Notes: generated by a model not told the origin, from the letters alone. A stretch of DNA of 64,000 nucleotides from Torreya grandis (GCA_037957365.1 JARHVA010000123.1:2464001-2528000), one strand, 5' to 3'. Numbered from the stretch's first letter, positions 1 to 12,683 are shown. Numbers and translations are program-made.

Positions 1-2500
1 ATTAATCTATTTTAATATTACTGATCTATTAGAATCTAGTTTTAGTAGTATCAAATTTCAATTTTATTAATATCATAATCCAATTTCACAATAATCAGAT
101 TCTAATACTATATTTTCTAGCATTTCTAACCATTATAGTTTTTATTCTTGTGATAATAAAAATCTCAAAGGTCCTTATATTTAAGTCAATCTAGTCTTTC
201 CCTACCTAGTTTGTGTCCATCCCACATTTTCATTATGGAATATAACATCATGTGAAATAAAAATGTATTTTAAGAGAGAAGTGCCAGTAGTTGAGTGTGC
301 ACCAATAGTTGAATAATGCCCAATGTTGTACTACCTAATAGTTGCGATAGTTGTATAACTAATCACATCATGACATGTCACTATTTCAATAATTAGTACA
401 CAAATGTACAATATTTTTACACCATGTTCAACTATTGGATAATTTTTTTACATGTATTTCAAATTTCTTATTATAATTTAACTCAAATTGTAGTTTTCCT
501 CCATTTCAACATGCCAAAAAATATATGAATTAACAAAATATTAATCTTTTAAATGAATTAATTTTTATGTTGTATATGGCACTCTGAAACTCCAAACTTA
601 GGGATTGCTACTACGAACACTACTCCCCTATAAATTTTGTACAAATCATTTATAAATTTCTTGATCATGTTTGTTTTTATAGGCACTTAAGGATCCAATT
701 CCTTATGTTAAACAAATGAATGGAGATACCTGATATTTTATATTTTCTTCATATTTCATATAACATATTTTTTTAATAGTTTTTCAGAAAAAATATAGCT
801 ATATCTTATTAAACAAATAATTATGTTTAGGTTCACATCATAAAAATTAAAAAATAATAATAAACAAGTTGTTTAATTTTTAAATAATCTTACAATTGTA
901 TTTATTTTAAAGCACTAGTAAAGAGCACTTGTATATTTAAATGAAAAAAAAAAAACTAAAATAGACATAAAGAGTATTGAGAACAACAAAGATCATATTT
1001 TAAAACATTCTGTGTAAAAATAGTTACCATTCAAAAAATTGTGATACAATCAATTCATATTGTAAATTATGGGTAAATTAGAATAATTATAATATTAATT
1101 TTAGGGTAATTTTACACATTTTTAAATAGAGATGGTAACAGATCACCAAAAACACATAAAAATATGTATAATACAAATAAATCGCAAATAATCTATGATA
1201 AACTATGAAATAAGACAAATAACTTGCAAATAATCTATGAAATAATTATTTATGTAGAAATAAGTGGCTGCTAGTTCTCCTTGTACATGTTATTTTAAAA
1301 ATTAATTTTCATTTACCTATCAATCAAAATAATTTTAGGGTAGACTTACACTTGTATTTTTTAAAGTAGTAATAGATGCAAGCTTGTTTTTTATATGTAT
1401 AAAAAGTCAACCATTAGTTCAACTGATATACATAATTTATAAAATAATATTTTTTTATTGGCAAATCATAATAATTATTGTAATAAAAAATAAGGCCATT
1501 TATAAACCTATAATTCTTACAGGTATAATGAATGCAAAAAACAAATAATAGATTTAAACTTTCAATAGGAACATATAACTTACATTCAATCTCTATCAAA
1601 TAATGATTTTATATATCTTTTTCTAATAAAAATAAATAGTATAAATGAGTGAGTGGGTTAATATTTGATAATTTGATAATTTTAGTTTATTTTGAAATCA
1701 ATTTTAGAAAGTATTTATTTATTAAATGAAATTAGTAATGGATATAAGGAACAAAAAACATATAAAAATATTTAACGATAACATAGAACATATATTCAAA
1801 ATTTCTCTAATAATGACTAAGTATTGCCATAAAATTAAAGATTAAGAATTTATTCAATGTAATTTGTTTACAATAGTTTGTACATTATCAAAATCTTTTA
1901 GACTTAATAAACTTAGTCACAAATAATCTAATAAATAATTACCATTAATCACACTATTTTTATTAAAAGATTTGCAATAATATAATTTCTTCTATCATTC
2001 AAAAAAACTCATTGGCATCATCTACAAGCACTATGTTTGGATGATTGTAGGCATTGTTATTACAATTTCAAAATGATTGTATCACTTTATAAAATATATT
2101 TGGGTTCCTAAATTTTTTGTAATTGTCACATTAAATGAAGTCACATTCTTCATAGGTGTATATAAATGAAAACTATGCCTATTCAATTATATTTTTTGAA
2201 GAAACGAACACATGAATCCATCCACATTTTGTTTGGTTGTTGAAGTCCATATTCTAATTTTGAAGACTAAAAAACACTTGTAAAAAAATTTATTTTTGCT
2301 TGGTTGTAGAAAATAATATTTATTTTTTTAGATAAATATCAAGGTTAGTGGTTCATGTGTCCTAAAATAAAAAAGAGATCACACCAAAATCAAAAGAAAG
2401 TGAACCATCAACCATAAGGTATAAGAAACCTAGTGTAAGCATAGTCGTGACATCATATATGATGAATCAAGACAAATAAAACACATAATAGACTAAGATA
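1..2500. other. AT-rich intergenic DNA, no gene seen
   Basis: Strongly AT-rich, with many short A and T runs. Every reading frame is broken at short intervals on both strands, and the longest frames have no recognisable domain. I see no LTR ends, target-site duplications or tandem repeat here. It is probably ancient decayed repeat or plain intergenic DNA. Confidence 0.6.
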
Positions 2501-2504
2501 AAGA

Positions 2505-3918
2505 CTATCCAATAGATTCATGTCCCTCCCTTGTCCTCTGTATGATGAGAATGGAGAATCCTGAGAGAAGGCTTAGAGATGCAATGCGTTTTTTCTCACT
2601 TTTTACTACAATCCAATCTTCTTGATTACATGATTTCCCTGATTCTACACCAAAAGGAGTACCCATATCACCTGATGAGCCTTCAAATATAACATTCCCA
2701 CTAGTTAAACCCACATCAATAATCCCAACCTTCCCAACATCCTCAGTGATTTATCCCTTAGGAGTCAGAGATGAAGTCACAAATTGATGCAAATGATCTT
2801 TAAGATCCACCTCCTAATTAATTTATACAATTTCTTTTTTAAAAGGCTTAGTAGGAGTGTTATCAGAAGATCATTACTTGCCTCTTTCCACCAAGAAGAA
2901 TCCACTTTACACCTGGAGCTATGGAAAGACATAGTCAAATGACCAATTTCAAAGCATTTATGACACTTGAAGGGCAGCCCCTCATAATCAAGGGTTTGAG
3001 TCCAGCATTGGCCTTTGACTCTTAGCTCAATGGCTAGTAGAAGGTCCTAAGAGTTATCTAAACAAATAAGAATTTGAGCAAAGGTGGTGCAGGAAAGGTT
3101 AGAGGTAGAAGCATCAATGTCCAACATATCACCAAAGGTTCCACCAATCACTAAGAGGCAAGAATTTTCCTAAAACTAAAGGGAAAGATATGGAAATCAA
3201 ACCTAGACGGGCTTGATTGAAAGGTTTTCAAGAGAGGGTTAAAGGTAGGGTACCAAGGCTACAAAAAAGGATACATTGATCTCAGCTCCAATATTTAGTC
3301 TGAATAAGCTTTTAATGATATAAAAGACTATCAAAAACCATAATAAAAAACTTTTGGCACATGGATAAATTTCCAATCTGTCTTCCATTAAAGTCCACCA
3401 TGATTTAGAGACCCACTGATGGAGAGTAGGGCAGCTTGGCCAAAATCTATCAAATCTATACATAAAACCCCTATCTATAAACCATTCTTGATTTCAAAGC
3501 ACCTCCTCGAGAGCCTCCTCCTCAAAAGACACTATAAGAGTGGCATCTGTAGTGCCCAAATGTTTAACTACTAAATTCATTATCTTCTCCACCTGAGAAG
3601 ACACTTTGGTCAAATATTTACCCTTTATGATTAATTTGGCATCACCATCTAGGCCAGCCATAGAGGAAGCAACCCTAACAGGGGTAGGAATGAAAGCTGA
3701 AACACTAAAACTACTACCAAAGGGCCTATATTGATTAGTCATAAGACATAGATGCACACTTTGATGCCCTAAGGTAGATTTTGGACATATGGTCACTAGA
3801 GGATCTTCTACCCATAACCATTGATGATTTACCAAACTATCGATTACATCTTGGCCATCTATCACCCTGAAATACCCAACAAGTTACGTAAAAACCCTAG
3901 TGTCAAGATAGAGAAACA
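2505..3918 (-). pseudogene. LINE ORF1 (DUF4283 plus zinc knuckle), isolated fragment
   Basis: Broken - strand frame of a plant L1-type LINE ORF1, the nucleic-acid-binding protein that packages LINE RNA. Reading leftward from about 3865, it has an N-terminal leader, then a DUF4283-like region at about 3530-3100 with the pattern FDRFWPSCPTLHQWV. At about 2985-2936 is a zinc knuckle, CHKCFEIGH, whose last cysteine is replaced. The tail near 2600 reads DWIVVKSEKKR, typical of the end of these ORF1 proteins. Several in-frame stops and shifts make it non-functional. No endonuclease or reverse transcriptase follows to its left. Element G begins right at its upstream edge. It is a different copy from the LINE ORF1 at 38.3-39.7 kb. 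Confidence 0.65.
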
Positions 3919-4267
3919 TTTTATGCCTTTAATCTATAATGCATCTAGGGATATGTGTGGCCAACTTGTGGCTTACACACCTTCATATCATCTTATTGCA
4001 TTTCTCTATGTTTTTAGTATGGTCGGCCTATGGAATAATATTGGTTAAGTAGAGTATATATAAGAGGTAGTGGTTAGTCTTTTATCATCATATTATGACT
4101 TTTATTTTTATTTCACTATTATGGAGGCTAACCCCTTGAAGTGGCTTAGTCATGATATTCAGGTATTCTGTGCTTTCACCAATTGTTGTTATGAATCTAT
4201 TTATTTTGCTCTTAATTCTATGATATATAATTTTATTATTGTGAATCATTTATGTAATTTTATTACA
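3919..4267 (+). repeat. 5' LTR of element G
   Basis: About 349 bp and clearly homologous to 9161-9478 plus 39741-39779. Shared blocks include TTAATCTATA, GATATGTGTGGC and TATGGTCGGCCT. The first bases have diverged (TTTTATGCC against TGCTACGCC in the 3' copy). The end TTATTACA is followed after two bases by the primer site. Confidence 0.8.
4055..4063 (+). promoter_or_regulatory. TATA box in G 5' LTR
   Basis: TATATATAAG lies about 137 bp into the LTR and is preserved in the 3' LTR near 9297-9305. This is the expected core promoter for the element's genomic RNA. Confidence 0.55.
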
Positions 4268-4269
4268 AG

Positions 4270-4281
4270 TGGCATCAAAGC
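4270..4281 (+). other. Primer binding site of G, tRNA-Met type
   Basis: TGGCATCAAAGC differs by two bases from TGGTATCAGAGC, the site complementary to the 3' end of plant initiator tRNA-Met. It lies two bases inside the 5' LTR and sets the element on the + strand. Confidence 0.7.
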
Positions 4282-4683
4282 TTAAATTTGGGAAAGTTTA
4301 TGTGATGTGGTTTTTTTTTTCAAATTTGGCATCTTGAGGACTAGAAGGCCAAAAAAACATAACTTGTGATCTGAGAGGAATTGAATTTTTTCATCACTGC
4401 AGTTTTTTTTGTGAGGTTTTTTTTACAAAAAAGAAAAAAAAATGAGTAAGAAAAATAATAATAAATAAGTTTGGAAATTATTTTACCTTTTAAAAATTAG
4501 CATTCATTGGATTCATCTCTGCAAGATGATTATAATGGTATATTATATTGGTACACTTTTTTAGGTCAAGAATTTTCACCCTTGTGCACATTAGTAGTCA
4601 TTGGATTTATTTTGGTGAGGTGACCACAAGGGTATCATCTGTTGATACATTTTTTTTGGTCATAATCCTCCTAGGATTTATGT

Positions 4684-5650
4684 ATGGAAGGGCCTAACAC
4701 TCATGGTCATGAGAAAGGGCAAGAAATGCCTAAAACTCCTCATGAAGATGAAATGGAGTTAAAAAATTCTAATCTAAGTATTTTAGAGATAGTTTAACAA
4801 CTAATTCATAGTTACAATGCATGACACATAAATATGATTTTGATATGATTAAAAGGGACCTCATAGGGATGAGAGTGGACTTGAATAACTTCTAGGATCA
4901 ATTGTAACAAATCACTAGGTAATTGGCCAAATTTTTAGCTCAATAATTATAAAATGACCCCCTAACACTCCAATTTGGTTCTTCTCCTTGAAAGAGTCAT
5001 AATGCCAACCATGGTATGAAGCCATTATTGCCAAAAATGGACCTACAAAAGTTTGATGGTAATGATCCACTCACATGGATTATTCAAATTAAAAATTAAT
5101 TTGATTTACGTTAGACTCCCTATTCAAAAAAAGTGGCCATGGTCTCTTTGTATCTAAAACCTGAGCAATTTATTTGGTATCATTGGTTATGTACTCAAAA
5201 TAAAAATAAGGGTCTCTTTGTTTCTTAATTTGTATTTTTTGAAGAACTGTAGCTCCACTATCCCAATAATGTCTCAAAAAACTACTTCAACCAATTAGCC
5301 AAGTTACACCAAACATGGATGGTAAATAATTACATTCATCAATATCAAAATCTCTCCTTATGTGTGGCAAATATCATTGAGTAAAATATGATTAACCTAT
5401 TTTTGGGTGGCCTTAAAGATAACATCCAATTAGAGGTTTTCATGTTTCATCCTAGTAATGTATTTGAAGCCATACCAAGGACATGTCTAGCTAATGAAAA
5501 AGAGTTGATCAAACTAATACATTTCACTAATGTGCATGAATGCACCTTCCCAACACCATCATTTCCAAATCCTATGATATTTATACCTCAACAAGTTGAA
5601 AAAAAAACATGCAAAAGGTTTATGTTTTTGATGCTATAAAAAATGGAGCA
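4684..5650 (+). pseudogene. gag: gag of element G
   Basis: Starts at an ATG (MEGPNTHGHEK). At about 5040-5500 it contains the retrotransposon gag domain: LQKFDGNDPLTW, then YLKPEQFIWYHWL, then FLGGLKDNIQLEV. These are the typical capsid-domain signatures of chromoviruses. In-frame stops occur repeatedly, for example in the region 5100-5390. A zinc knuckle is not convincing in the decayed segment before the protease. This frame would have encoded the particle-forming capsid protein. Confidence 0.65.
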
Positions 5651-5733
5651 AAGGACATCAATGTGCTAAAAATAAGTTTTAAATTGAAGGTATCAACGAG
5701 GAGGAAGAATATGATAAGGCTTCAGGGGCAGAT

Positions 5734-6198
5734 TTGGAAGAACCTAGAGTTGAATTTGAAGATTCTCAACCTACTATTTCCTATCATACACTTTTAGGTA
5801 TTACTACTCCTCAAACTCTTAAGGTGGTAAGTTTTCTGAAGAAACAAAAGGTGATTGTATTAATTAACTATAGAAGTACATATAAATTCATTAATAGTAA
5901 GTTGGCTACTCATTTGAATTATTTCATTTACCCAACTCCAAAATTTCAAATCATGATTGCAGATGGTGGTATAGTCAATTGTTTTAGAAAATGCCATAGT
6001 ATTAAGATTGTTATGGGAGACTACTTGATCTATTCCCCTTTGTTTGATATCCCCATGGGAGGAGATGACATTGTTTTGGGAGTGCAGTGGCTCACCACTT
6101 TAGGCACTATTGAGATTAATTTTGAGAAACTATTCATGAGGTTACATTTAGAAGGTAGGACCTTTGAACTGCATAGAATATGGGATAAATCTCCATGA
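5734..6198 (+). pseudogene. Aspartic protease region of element G
   Basis: Open frame of about 154 codons matching the retropepsin-like domain of Ty3/gypsy polyproteins. The segment around 5855-5890 reads LINYRSTYKFI where the family has an L-I-D-S-G-S/A pattern, so the catalytic aspartate and glycine are lost. Downstream, MGGDDIVLGVQWLTTLGTI is the well-conserved flap-distal segment (I-L-G-x-x-W-L). The domain is recognisable but should be catalytically dead. Confidence 0.7.
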
Positions 6199-6372
6199 CT
6201 ACTTAATTCCCATTAGATGACAAAGATTCTTAGAAAAGGTACAAAAGGATTTTTGGCATGTTTATTTTCCATAGAGGTTAAACCAACCAAGGAGTCCACA
6301 CATATTGATTTAAAAAGGGTGATAAATGACCATTCTATTATTTTTAGTGACATGTCAAAAGGACTTCCTCCA

Positions 6373-7660
6373 AGTCATGTGTATGATCATGTCATCAAGC
6401 TCATTCTATGAAGTTCACCACCCAACATCAGACCCTATAGGTATACCTATGCCCAAAAGAGTGAAATTGAAAATATGGTATAGGAGATGTTGGAGGCAAG
6501 AATCATCTAACATAATCAAAGTGAATATTCATCCTCTATGGTCATGGTGCAAAACAAGGATGATAGTTGGAAGATGTGCCTAGACTATAGAGAACTCAAT
6601 AAGTACACCATCAAAGATAAGTTTCTTATTCAATTAATTGATGATTTACTAGATGAACTGCATGGTGTTGTTTATGTTACCAAGTTAGACCTTCACTCTG
6701 GGCATCATCAGATTCACATCTGTAATGAGGACACACTTAAAACAACTTTTAGAACTCATAAAGGCCTTTACGAATTTATGATCGTGCCTTTTGACCTCAC
6801 AAATGCACCATATAAATTTTTTAGAGTTTAATGAATACTATTTTAAGATCATTTTTAGAAAGTTTGTATTAGTGTTTTTTGATGATATACTCATCTATAA
6901 CAAAAATTGGGAAGACCATTTGAAGTATGTGAAATAGGTACTTTCAATTTTGGAACAACATCAACTATATGTCAAACCTTCCAAATGTGTTTTTGGTGTC
7001 CAAGAGGTGGATTAATTGGGTCATATTGTTTCACATGAAGGAGTGAAAGTTGATCTTAAAAAAATCCAAGTGATGATGGAGTGGTAGGTTCCCAAGACCC
7101 TCAAGAAGCTCCGAAGATTTATGGGGCTAACTAGTTACTATCATAGATTTATAAAAAATTATGGTAGAATTCCATCCCCACTCACCTCTTTGTTAAATAA
7201 AGACTCATTCTAGTGGATTGATTTAGCTATCAAGGAATTTAAACAGTTGAAAATGACTATGTGCACAACTCTAGTTTTGACTCCCCCTAATTTTTCAAAA
7301 ACTTTTGTTGTGGAATGTGACACATTAGGATAGGGCATGGGGGTTTTAATCATGCAAGAATGCAAAACAATAGAATTTGAAAGTAATAAACTAAAGAGAA
7401 AAAATAGGCTCAAACTAATCTATGAGAAAGAGATGATTGTTATTCTACATGTAATGAAATAATGGAGACCTTATCTGATGGGTCATCGCTTTCAAATTAA
7501 GACTAATCATGATAGCCTCAAATATTTTTTGAAGAAATGATTTTCATCTAAATAATAATATAAATAGGTGAATTAAATGCTAGAATATGATTTTTAAATA
7601 ATGTATAAGAAAATAAAAGATAATGTGGTGGTAGATGCCCTCTATCGACATTATGAATCA
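6373..7660 (+). pseudogene. Reverse transcriptase and RNase H of element G
   Basis: Broken frame with RT motifs in order: YTYAQKSEIENMV (about 6440), KMCLDYRELNKYTIKD (6570), VTKLDLHSGHHQI (6680), the catalytic box VFFDDILIY (about 6872-6898), and KCVFGVQEV with LGHIVSHEGV (about 6985-7045). RNase H follows, with FVVECDTLGxGMGVLI (about 7305) and LIYEKEMIVILHVMK (about 7415). Both RT aspartates survive. Stops, often at former Trp or Gln codons, and local frame changes disable the gene. Confidence 0.75.
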
Positions 7661-7759
7661 GTTGAGGCATTGTTATGCACCATGACCATGTGGCAGACAG
7701 ATTGGCTAAAGGAAGCAAGATATGAATGGAAGAATGATAATGCTACCAAGGATTTGATT

Positions 7760-8760
7760 CAAAATATTCTGTAGGGTTTGGATGAATCTAAAAAAATTAC
7801 ATGGAAAGAGAACACATTATGATTGAAAGATAGATTATATATTTGTAAGCATTCTCTCTTCAAACATAAAATTCTTTGGGAACTTCATGCTTCTCCACTT
7901 GTAGGTCACTTTAGATTTTTGAAAACATATCATAGAATCAAACAAGATTTCTTTTGGGAAGGAATCAAGGGGGATGCATATAAATATGTGGCTGAATGTA
8001 TGGTATGCCAACAAAACAAAGGTGAAACCATTAAGACCCCAAGTATTTTGTAGGTTTTATCCATCCCTAGCTAACATTAAGAGGAGGTTTCCATGGATTT
8101 CATTATTGGGTTACCACAGTCTAAGGGTAAAAATGTTATCATGGTAGTTGTTAATCAACTCACCAAGTATGCTCATTTTTGTGCATTATCACAACCATCT
8201 ATTTCCAATATAGTAGCTTCTATTGTTTTAAATATAGTTCAAAAATTACATGGTACTTCAAATATCAATGTAAGTGATTGAGATCCCATATTTACTAATA
8301 ATTTTTGGACTAAATTATATGGATGTTTGCACACATAGTTGGCCCATAGCTCTTCCTATCATCCTCAAATTAATAGATAGACAAATGTAGTCAATAAATT
8401 TCTAGAAAGACCATATCTTCATTGTTTTATTTCTAACAAACATGACAAATGGGTTCATTGGTTGCCAATTGTTGAATGGTGGTATAACACTTCTTTTCAC
8501 ACTTCTTCCAAGATATTTCCTTTTGTGTAATTTTATAGGTATCACCCCCCATCCATCACTTTAACTTTGACAATGTATCCTAAGGTTTAAGTTGTTGAGG
8601 AACACATTCACCATCAACAGGAAGTGTCAGTTAATTTGTGAGAAAATTTAGTAATGACACAAAATAGAATGAAGTAACAAGTAGATCAACACTGTAGTGA
8701 GCAACATTTTGACATAGGTGATTGGGTATTTGTCAAATTTTATCCATATAATCATGTATT
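7760..8760 (+). pseudogene. Integrase of element G
   Basis: The zinc-binding domain is seen at 7880-8035 (H-x-x-P-x-x-G-H-F ... C-M-V-C). The catalytic core starts near 8085 with VSMDFIIGLPQSKGKNVIMVV, followed by VSDxDPIFTNNFW (about 8270). The third acidic position is altered: the family's GQTEVVN pattern reads NRxTNVVN near 8375, so the catalytic glutamate is missing. DWVFVKFYPY near 8720 is the usual C-terminal segment. Multiple stops are present. Confidence 0.7.
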
Positions 8761-8964
8761 TTAAGTAATATAAAAATGATAATAACCTATCACCTAAGTA
8801 TTATGACCCTGATCAGATTTTGTAGAAAATTGGTAGTGTGGCTTACAATCTAGAATTACCTCCATCCACTCTTATACATCTAGTATTCCATGTATCTTGC
8901 CTGAAGAAGGTAATTAGACATAGAGTTTCCACTCATAATGAGCTATCTAAATTTGATGAATAAG

Positions 8965-9130
8965 GCCAAGTCATTTTAGATCTTGAAGCAATCCTTCACA
9001 TGTGGACTAAGCAACTTTGGACCAAAGCCATTAAGGAGTATTTGATCAAATGGAATAACTTGCATTCTAAAGATGTAACATGAGAGGATGAAGCATTCCT
9101 TCAACAACATCTTGGTTTGATTAAAAATTT
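8965..9130 (+). pseudogene. Chromodomain at the C terminus of G integrase
   Basis: The segment ILDLEAILHMWTK, then IKEYLIKWNNLHSKDVT, a stop in place of Trp, then EDEAFLQQHL fits the chromodomain pattern E-Y-L-(I/V)-K-W ... T-W-E. Chromodomains of chromoviral integrases direct insertion toward marked chromatin. The T-W-E tryptophan has become a stop codon. Confidence 0.65.
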
Positions 9131-9146
9131 AATACATCATTATTTT

Positions 9147-9160
9147 GAAAGGGAAAGACA
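9147..9160 (+). other. Polypurine tract of G
   Basis: GAAAGGGAAAGACA lies immediately before the 3' LTR, where plus-strand DNA synthesis would be primed. Confidence 0.5.
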
Positions 9161-9478
9161 TGCTACGCCCTTAATCTATAGTGCATTTAGGGATATGTGT
9201 GGCTGACTTATGGCTTACACACCTTCATATTATCTTGTTGCATTTATCTATGTTCTTATTATGGTCGGCCTGTGGAATAACCTTAGTTAAGTAGAGTATA
9301 TATAAGATAATGGTTAGTATTTTATCATCATATTATGAAATTTTTTCTTATTGCATTGTTGTGGAGGTTTCCCCCTCAAAATGACATAATCATAATATTC
9401 GAGTATTCTGCATTTTCACCAATTTTTATTATGAATTTATTTATTCTACTCTTAATTATGTGATATATAATTATATTG
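9161..9478 (+). repeat. 3' LTR of element G, first part
   Basis: Aligns with 3919 onward and keeps the TATA box (about 9297-9305). It breaks off after AATTATATTG, and a run of five T (the poly-A remnant of the inserted - strand LINE) follows. The missing end is at 39741-39779. Confidence 0.75.
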
Positions 9479-9690
9479 TTTTTAATTAAATAAGGTGGTA
9501 AACTAGGGGCCAAACCCTTACAAAAGCATAGAAACCATGAAGGCAATCAACATAAACAATGCCTTATAATAGGAATGTCACTTTCAGTGGACCAACAAAC
9601 ACAACAAAACTAAAATAAACTAGAAAAGGAAAAAATGAGAGGCAGAGAATCTAGAAAAATAAGAGCTAAGGAGGCAAAATCTCTCCTTAC
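9479..9690 (-). other. LINE 3' untranslated tail
   Basis: On the - strand this ends TTATTTAATTAAAAA, resembling a poly-A signal and short A tail, and then joins G LTR sequence. No coding frame is seen. Confidence 0.5.
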
Positions 9691-11124
9691 TTAAACATAG
9701 TTTTAATGAGGTCATCCAATTTCTCAATGTTCTCTACATTGATAGCAAAAGCAGTAGTACCCAAGTACTGCAACATAGACATGTTCAGGAGAATAGAATT
9801 ATGGAGCCCAGTGGTAAAGTTCTACTCCAATTTTTGAATGCGACCCTTTAGGGCAACAATTTTAGCTCTCAAACCAATATCAATTTCAGTTTCCTCATCA
9901 ACTTCTTCCACATACATCTTTCCCTCTTTGTCAGCATATTCCTCAAAGTCAACAACATCCTCCACGGTAGTCTCAAATTCTCTAGTCTCCTGCTTACCTT
10001 CAGTATCCTCAGAGATTTCCTGAACTTCTAATTCCTTGTTCTCCTCATCCTGAGTGGCTTCCTCGGAGGTGCTCTCAGAGTATTCAATAAGCCTAGCTTT
10101 GGGAGTATGTTTGCCAACAATCCACCCCAACCATCAAACTCCTAAGGAGGGGCCCTCCTTACTAACCTTAGTGGACATATGGGATTTAATACCTTAACCC
10201 CCATGGGTCCTATAAGGATTTTTAGGGGTCCCCATAGTAGTCCCCCTAATATCCTCTTCACCAGCATAAAACTGCCTCTTCTTGCCCTTCATACTCACAA
10301 AGGATCCTGGGGTGTCTAAGGGAGTCTCCTTAGGGGTAGAAAAGGAAACTTATTTAATTTTAGTAGAGATAGGGGATGGACAGGGCTCTTTGACAACATC
10401 ACCATCAAAAGGGTTAGAAATAAATTCCCCGCTATCAATACGAATAGTCTTGGATAGCTCGAGGGCACGGTGGAAATTATACAAGCAAAAAATAAGGCCC
10501 TGATGAAGGGGGATAGGATTCATATCAGGTTTTTTTGCCCATTTAGCTCTCACCCTAAGGACTGAATGCTCTAGGGAAGAGAGCAGATAAAAGGGAAAGT
10601 TGATAAGAGCATTATGCCTAAAATGATTTAGAAGGGGGAGATGATAATTGTAAAACTTGGTAAAATTTCCCTCTAGCATGAAATACTTCATGAGGATGAA
10701 GTACACTCCGTCCCAAGGCTCAGACAATTTAGCTCAATCAAAACCTCCTTGGTAAGGTGCAAGTTCTTTGCCTTCTCCAAGATACAACCTCTGGCTGGAA
10801 AGGTCCACAATTTTTTTTCTGTTGAAGCTTCATCCCCTGCATAGACATGCCAGTAGCCATAGCTATTACCTTTTTTGAAATCTCAAAGCTAATTCCTCCA
10901 ACAGTGACTTGTCAGTTTAGCCATAACCTCATGAATTATTTAGATAGGTTTTCATCAAACCCATTGAGCCTCTCCAGATAGGGACTAATCCCACCCTCTT
11001 TGCAGTAGTGCTAGACCACTGGGTTGTCTTTGAACTCACAACAAGAAATTGGTTCCGTTCAAATTTTATCGCCCCCCATTTTGGACTTACAGAGCAGACT
11101 AGAAGAATCCCTAATTTTTACCAT
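9691..11124 (-). pseudogene. Third ORF of the LINE, unrecognised product
   Basis: Decayed frame of roughly 470 codons starting MVKIRDSSS at 11124 on the same strand as, and about 370 bp beyond, the LINE RNase H. Visible blocks are HYCKEGGISPYLERLNGFDENL and QVTVGGISFEISKKVIAMATG (about 11000-10840). After a shift come PWDGVYFILMKYFMLEGNF and LPLLNHFRHNALINFPFYLLSSLE (about 10710-10570). Next is a very acidic, low-complexity stretch (about 10075-9880) and a possible coiled coil ending RIQKLE. A further in-frame segment after one stop reaches 9691. It has at least five stops and one or more shifts. I recognise the style as a family of uncharacterised, repeated plant proteins but cannot name a function. 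It could be a LINE gene, a captured gene, or a leftover of an older insertion. Confidence 0.55.
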
Positions 11125-11489
11125 TGTAATTGAGGTAGCTACAAGCCCTTGCTCACAAGTATGCATAATGATGATGAGATAGCACATAGTTCAGAGTATC
11201 ATGCAGAGATGACACTTACTCATCCCATGCTTAAACATAATTTCCTGGTGATCTCCTTAATGATGAAACAATCTACTCACCTTACCAAAATGGTATGATA
11301 AATTAGAAATGATTATCAAAAGAGTAAAATAGGCCCCAAACTCTGAGATCCAGGTTGGCACCCTTCAAGGGGACCGAGTAATATAGCTATCCTTCCAATA
11401 TGTGAGACTCATCCTTAACATGTCATTTCCTTTTGGATGAGATCCCTAATATTTAAAGGGATATGATCTATTTGGTGCCAACATCACCA

Positions 11490-11961
11490 ATTTGAAAAAT
11501 GTTGGCTGAGATTGGCACAAGCATCAACTACACTATTTACCTCTCTATAAATATGTGAAATATCAACTCTGGTGAGCTTCTAGAGAATAAATTGAATATC
11601 CCTAATTATATCTTTTAACTTAATGCCCACACTCGATGCTTTGTTAACTGCATCGATAACCATTTTAGAGTCCCCCTGGATACTCAAATTCCTTATACCG
11701 AGGGATATAGCCAATTTTATCCCCCATAGAAGAGTAGTTATTTCAGCATAGTTATTACTCTAGTAGCCTATTCCACTAGCATAGTCAACAATCATCCACC
11801 CTTTGTCATTTCTTATAATCCCTCCCCCACTGGCTTTACCATCAGACTTTGAGGCCCCATCAAAGTTAAGTTTCAACCAATTAGGCTTCGAGGGATTCCA
11901 TCTAGTATTAAGTCTTTGAAGAATTTTAAAATTATTATAAGTAGGAATATGATTTAGTACC
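11490..11961 (-). pseudogene. RNase H domain of the LINE (3' part of ORF2)
   Basis: The - strand frame reads LKLNFDGASKSDGKASGGGI, then SNNYAEITTLLWGIKLA, IQGDSKMVIDAVN, and VNSVVDACAN. These hold the acidic active-site residues D, E, D and D of an RNase H, all preserved, with stops elsewhere (one just before SNNYAE). The domain would remove RNA from the RNA/DNA hybrid. It is separated from the RT part of ORF2 by element A. The frame resumes at the A boundary, where IASKWKV at about 19960 leads into the residues that start at 11961. Confidence 0.75.
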
Positions 11962-12683
11962 TATTGATGCAGTGGATTGCACTCGAGGTAGGATGCCTAG
12001 CTCCTGACCTTCCACACACAACAATGAAAACTCCCCTCTCGCCTGTGGGACCAACGAAGCTGGAGGGGAGAGTCTCTAGATAAGGGCTAGCTCCCTCTGA
12101 TGTATCTTTTAGGCCTTGGTTTCTCCTATTGCTAATAAATAAAATGAAAAAGGGGGGATGAAAAGGGAGAGAGAGATGCTAAAAATAGAACCTAAGCCTA
12201 AAAAATGAAAAGGTGATACACCAGAAAAGTTTGATCCACTCAGGCCCGAACATATACTTTTCACCAAGAGGAAGCACCCATACACTTCATCTGACGTGGG
12301 AAACTCTTCTATTTTAGTGAGTCAAGGGTCCATAGAGATACAGGGAGGAAGGAACTACCAAAGGTGCTCTACGACACACTTAGGCAACCTATTCACATGC
12401 ACCTATATTCCTGCTATAGACACTTCTGGCAGACCTACAGAAAATAGACTTCACAATGCACTAGACATGCGGTAATTGATCTGTGAAAAGCATGAAAGAT
12501 AATGACTTAACACAAAATAAGAATAAACACATACTTTAAAGTGAAAGTATAGATAGAGGTAAAAATGCTAAGTCCTGATTCAAGGTAAAATCTGGCAGCT
12601 CTGCCTTACAAGCCTGAGAGATTTTTGGGCAGAGTTTTGCCTTAAGGCTAAGAGTATGGATCTCCTCTCAAATGAGAAGATTT

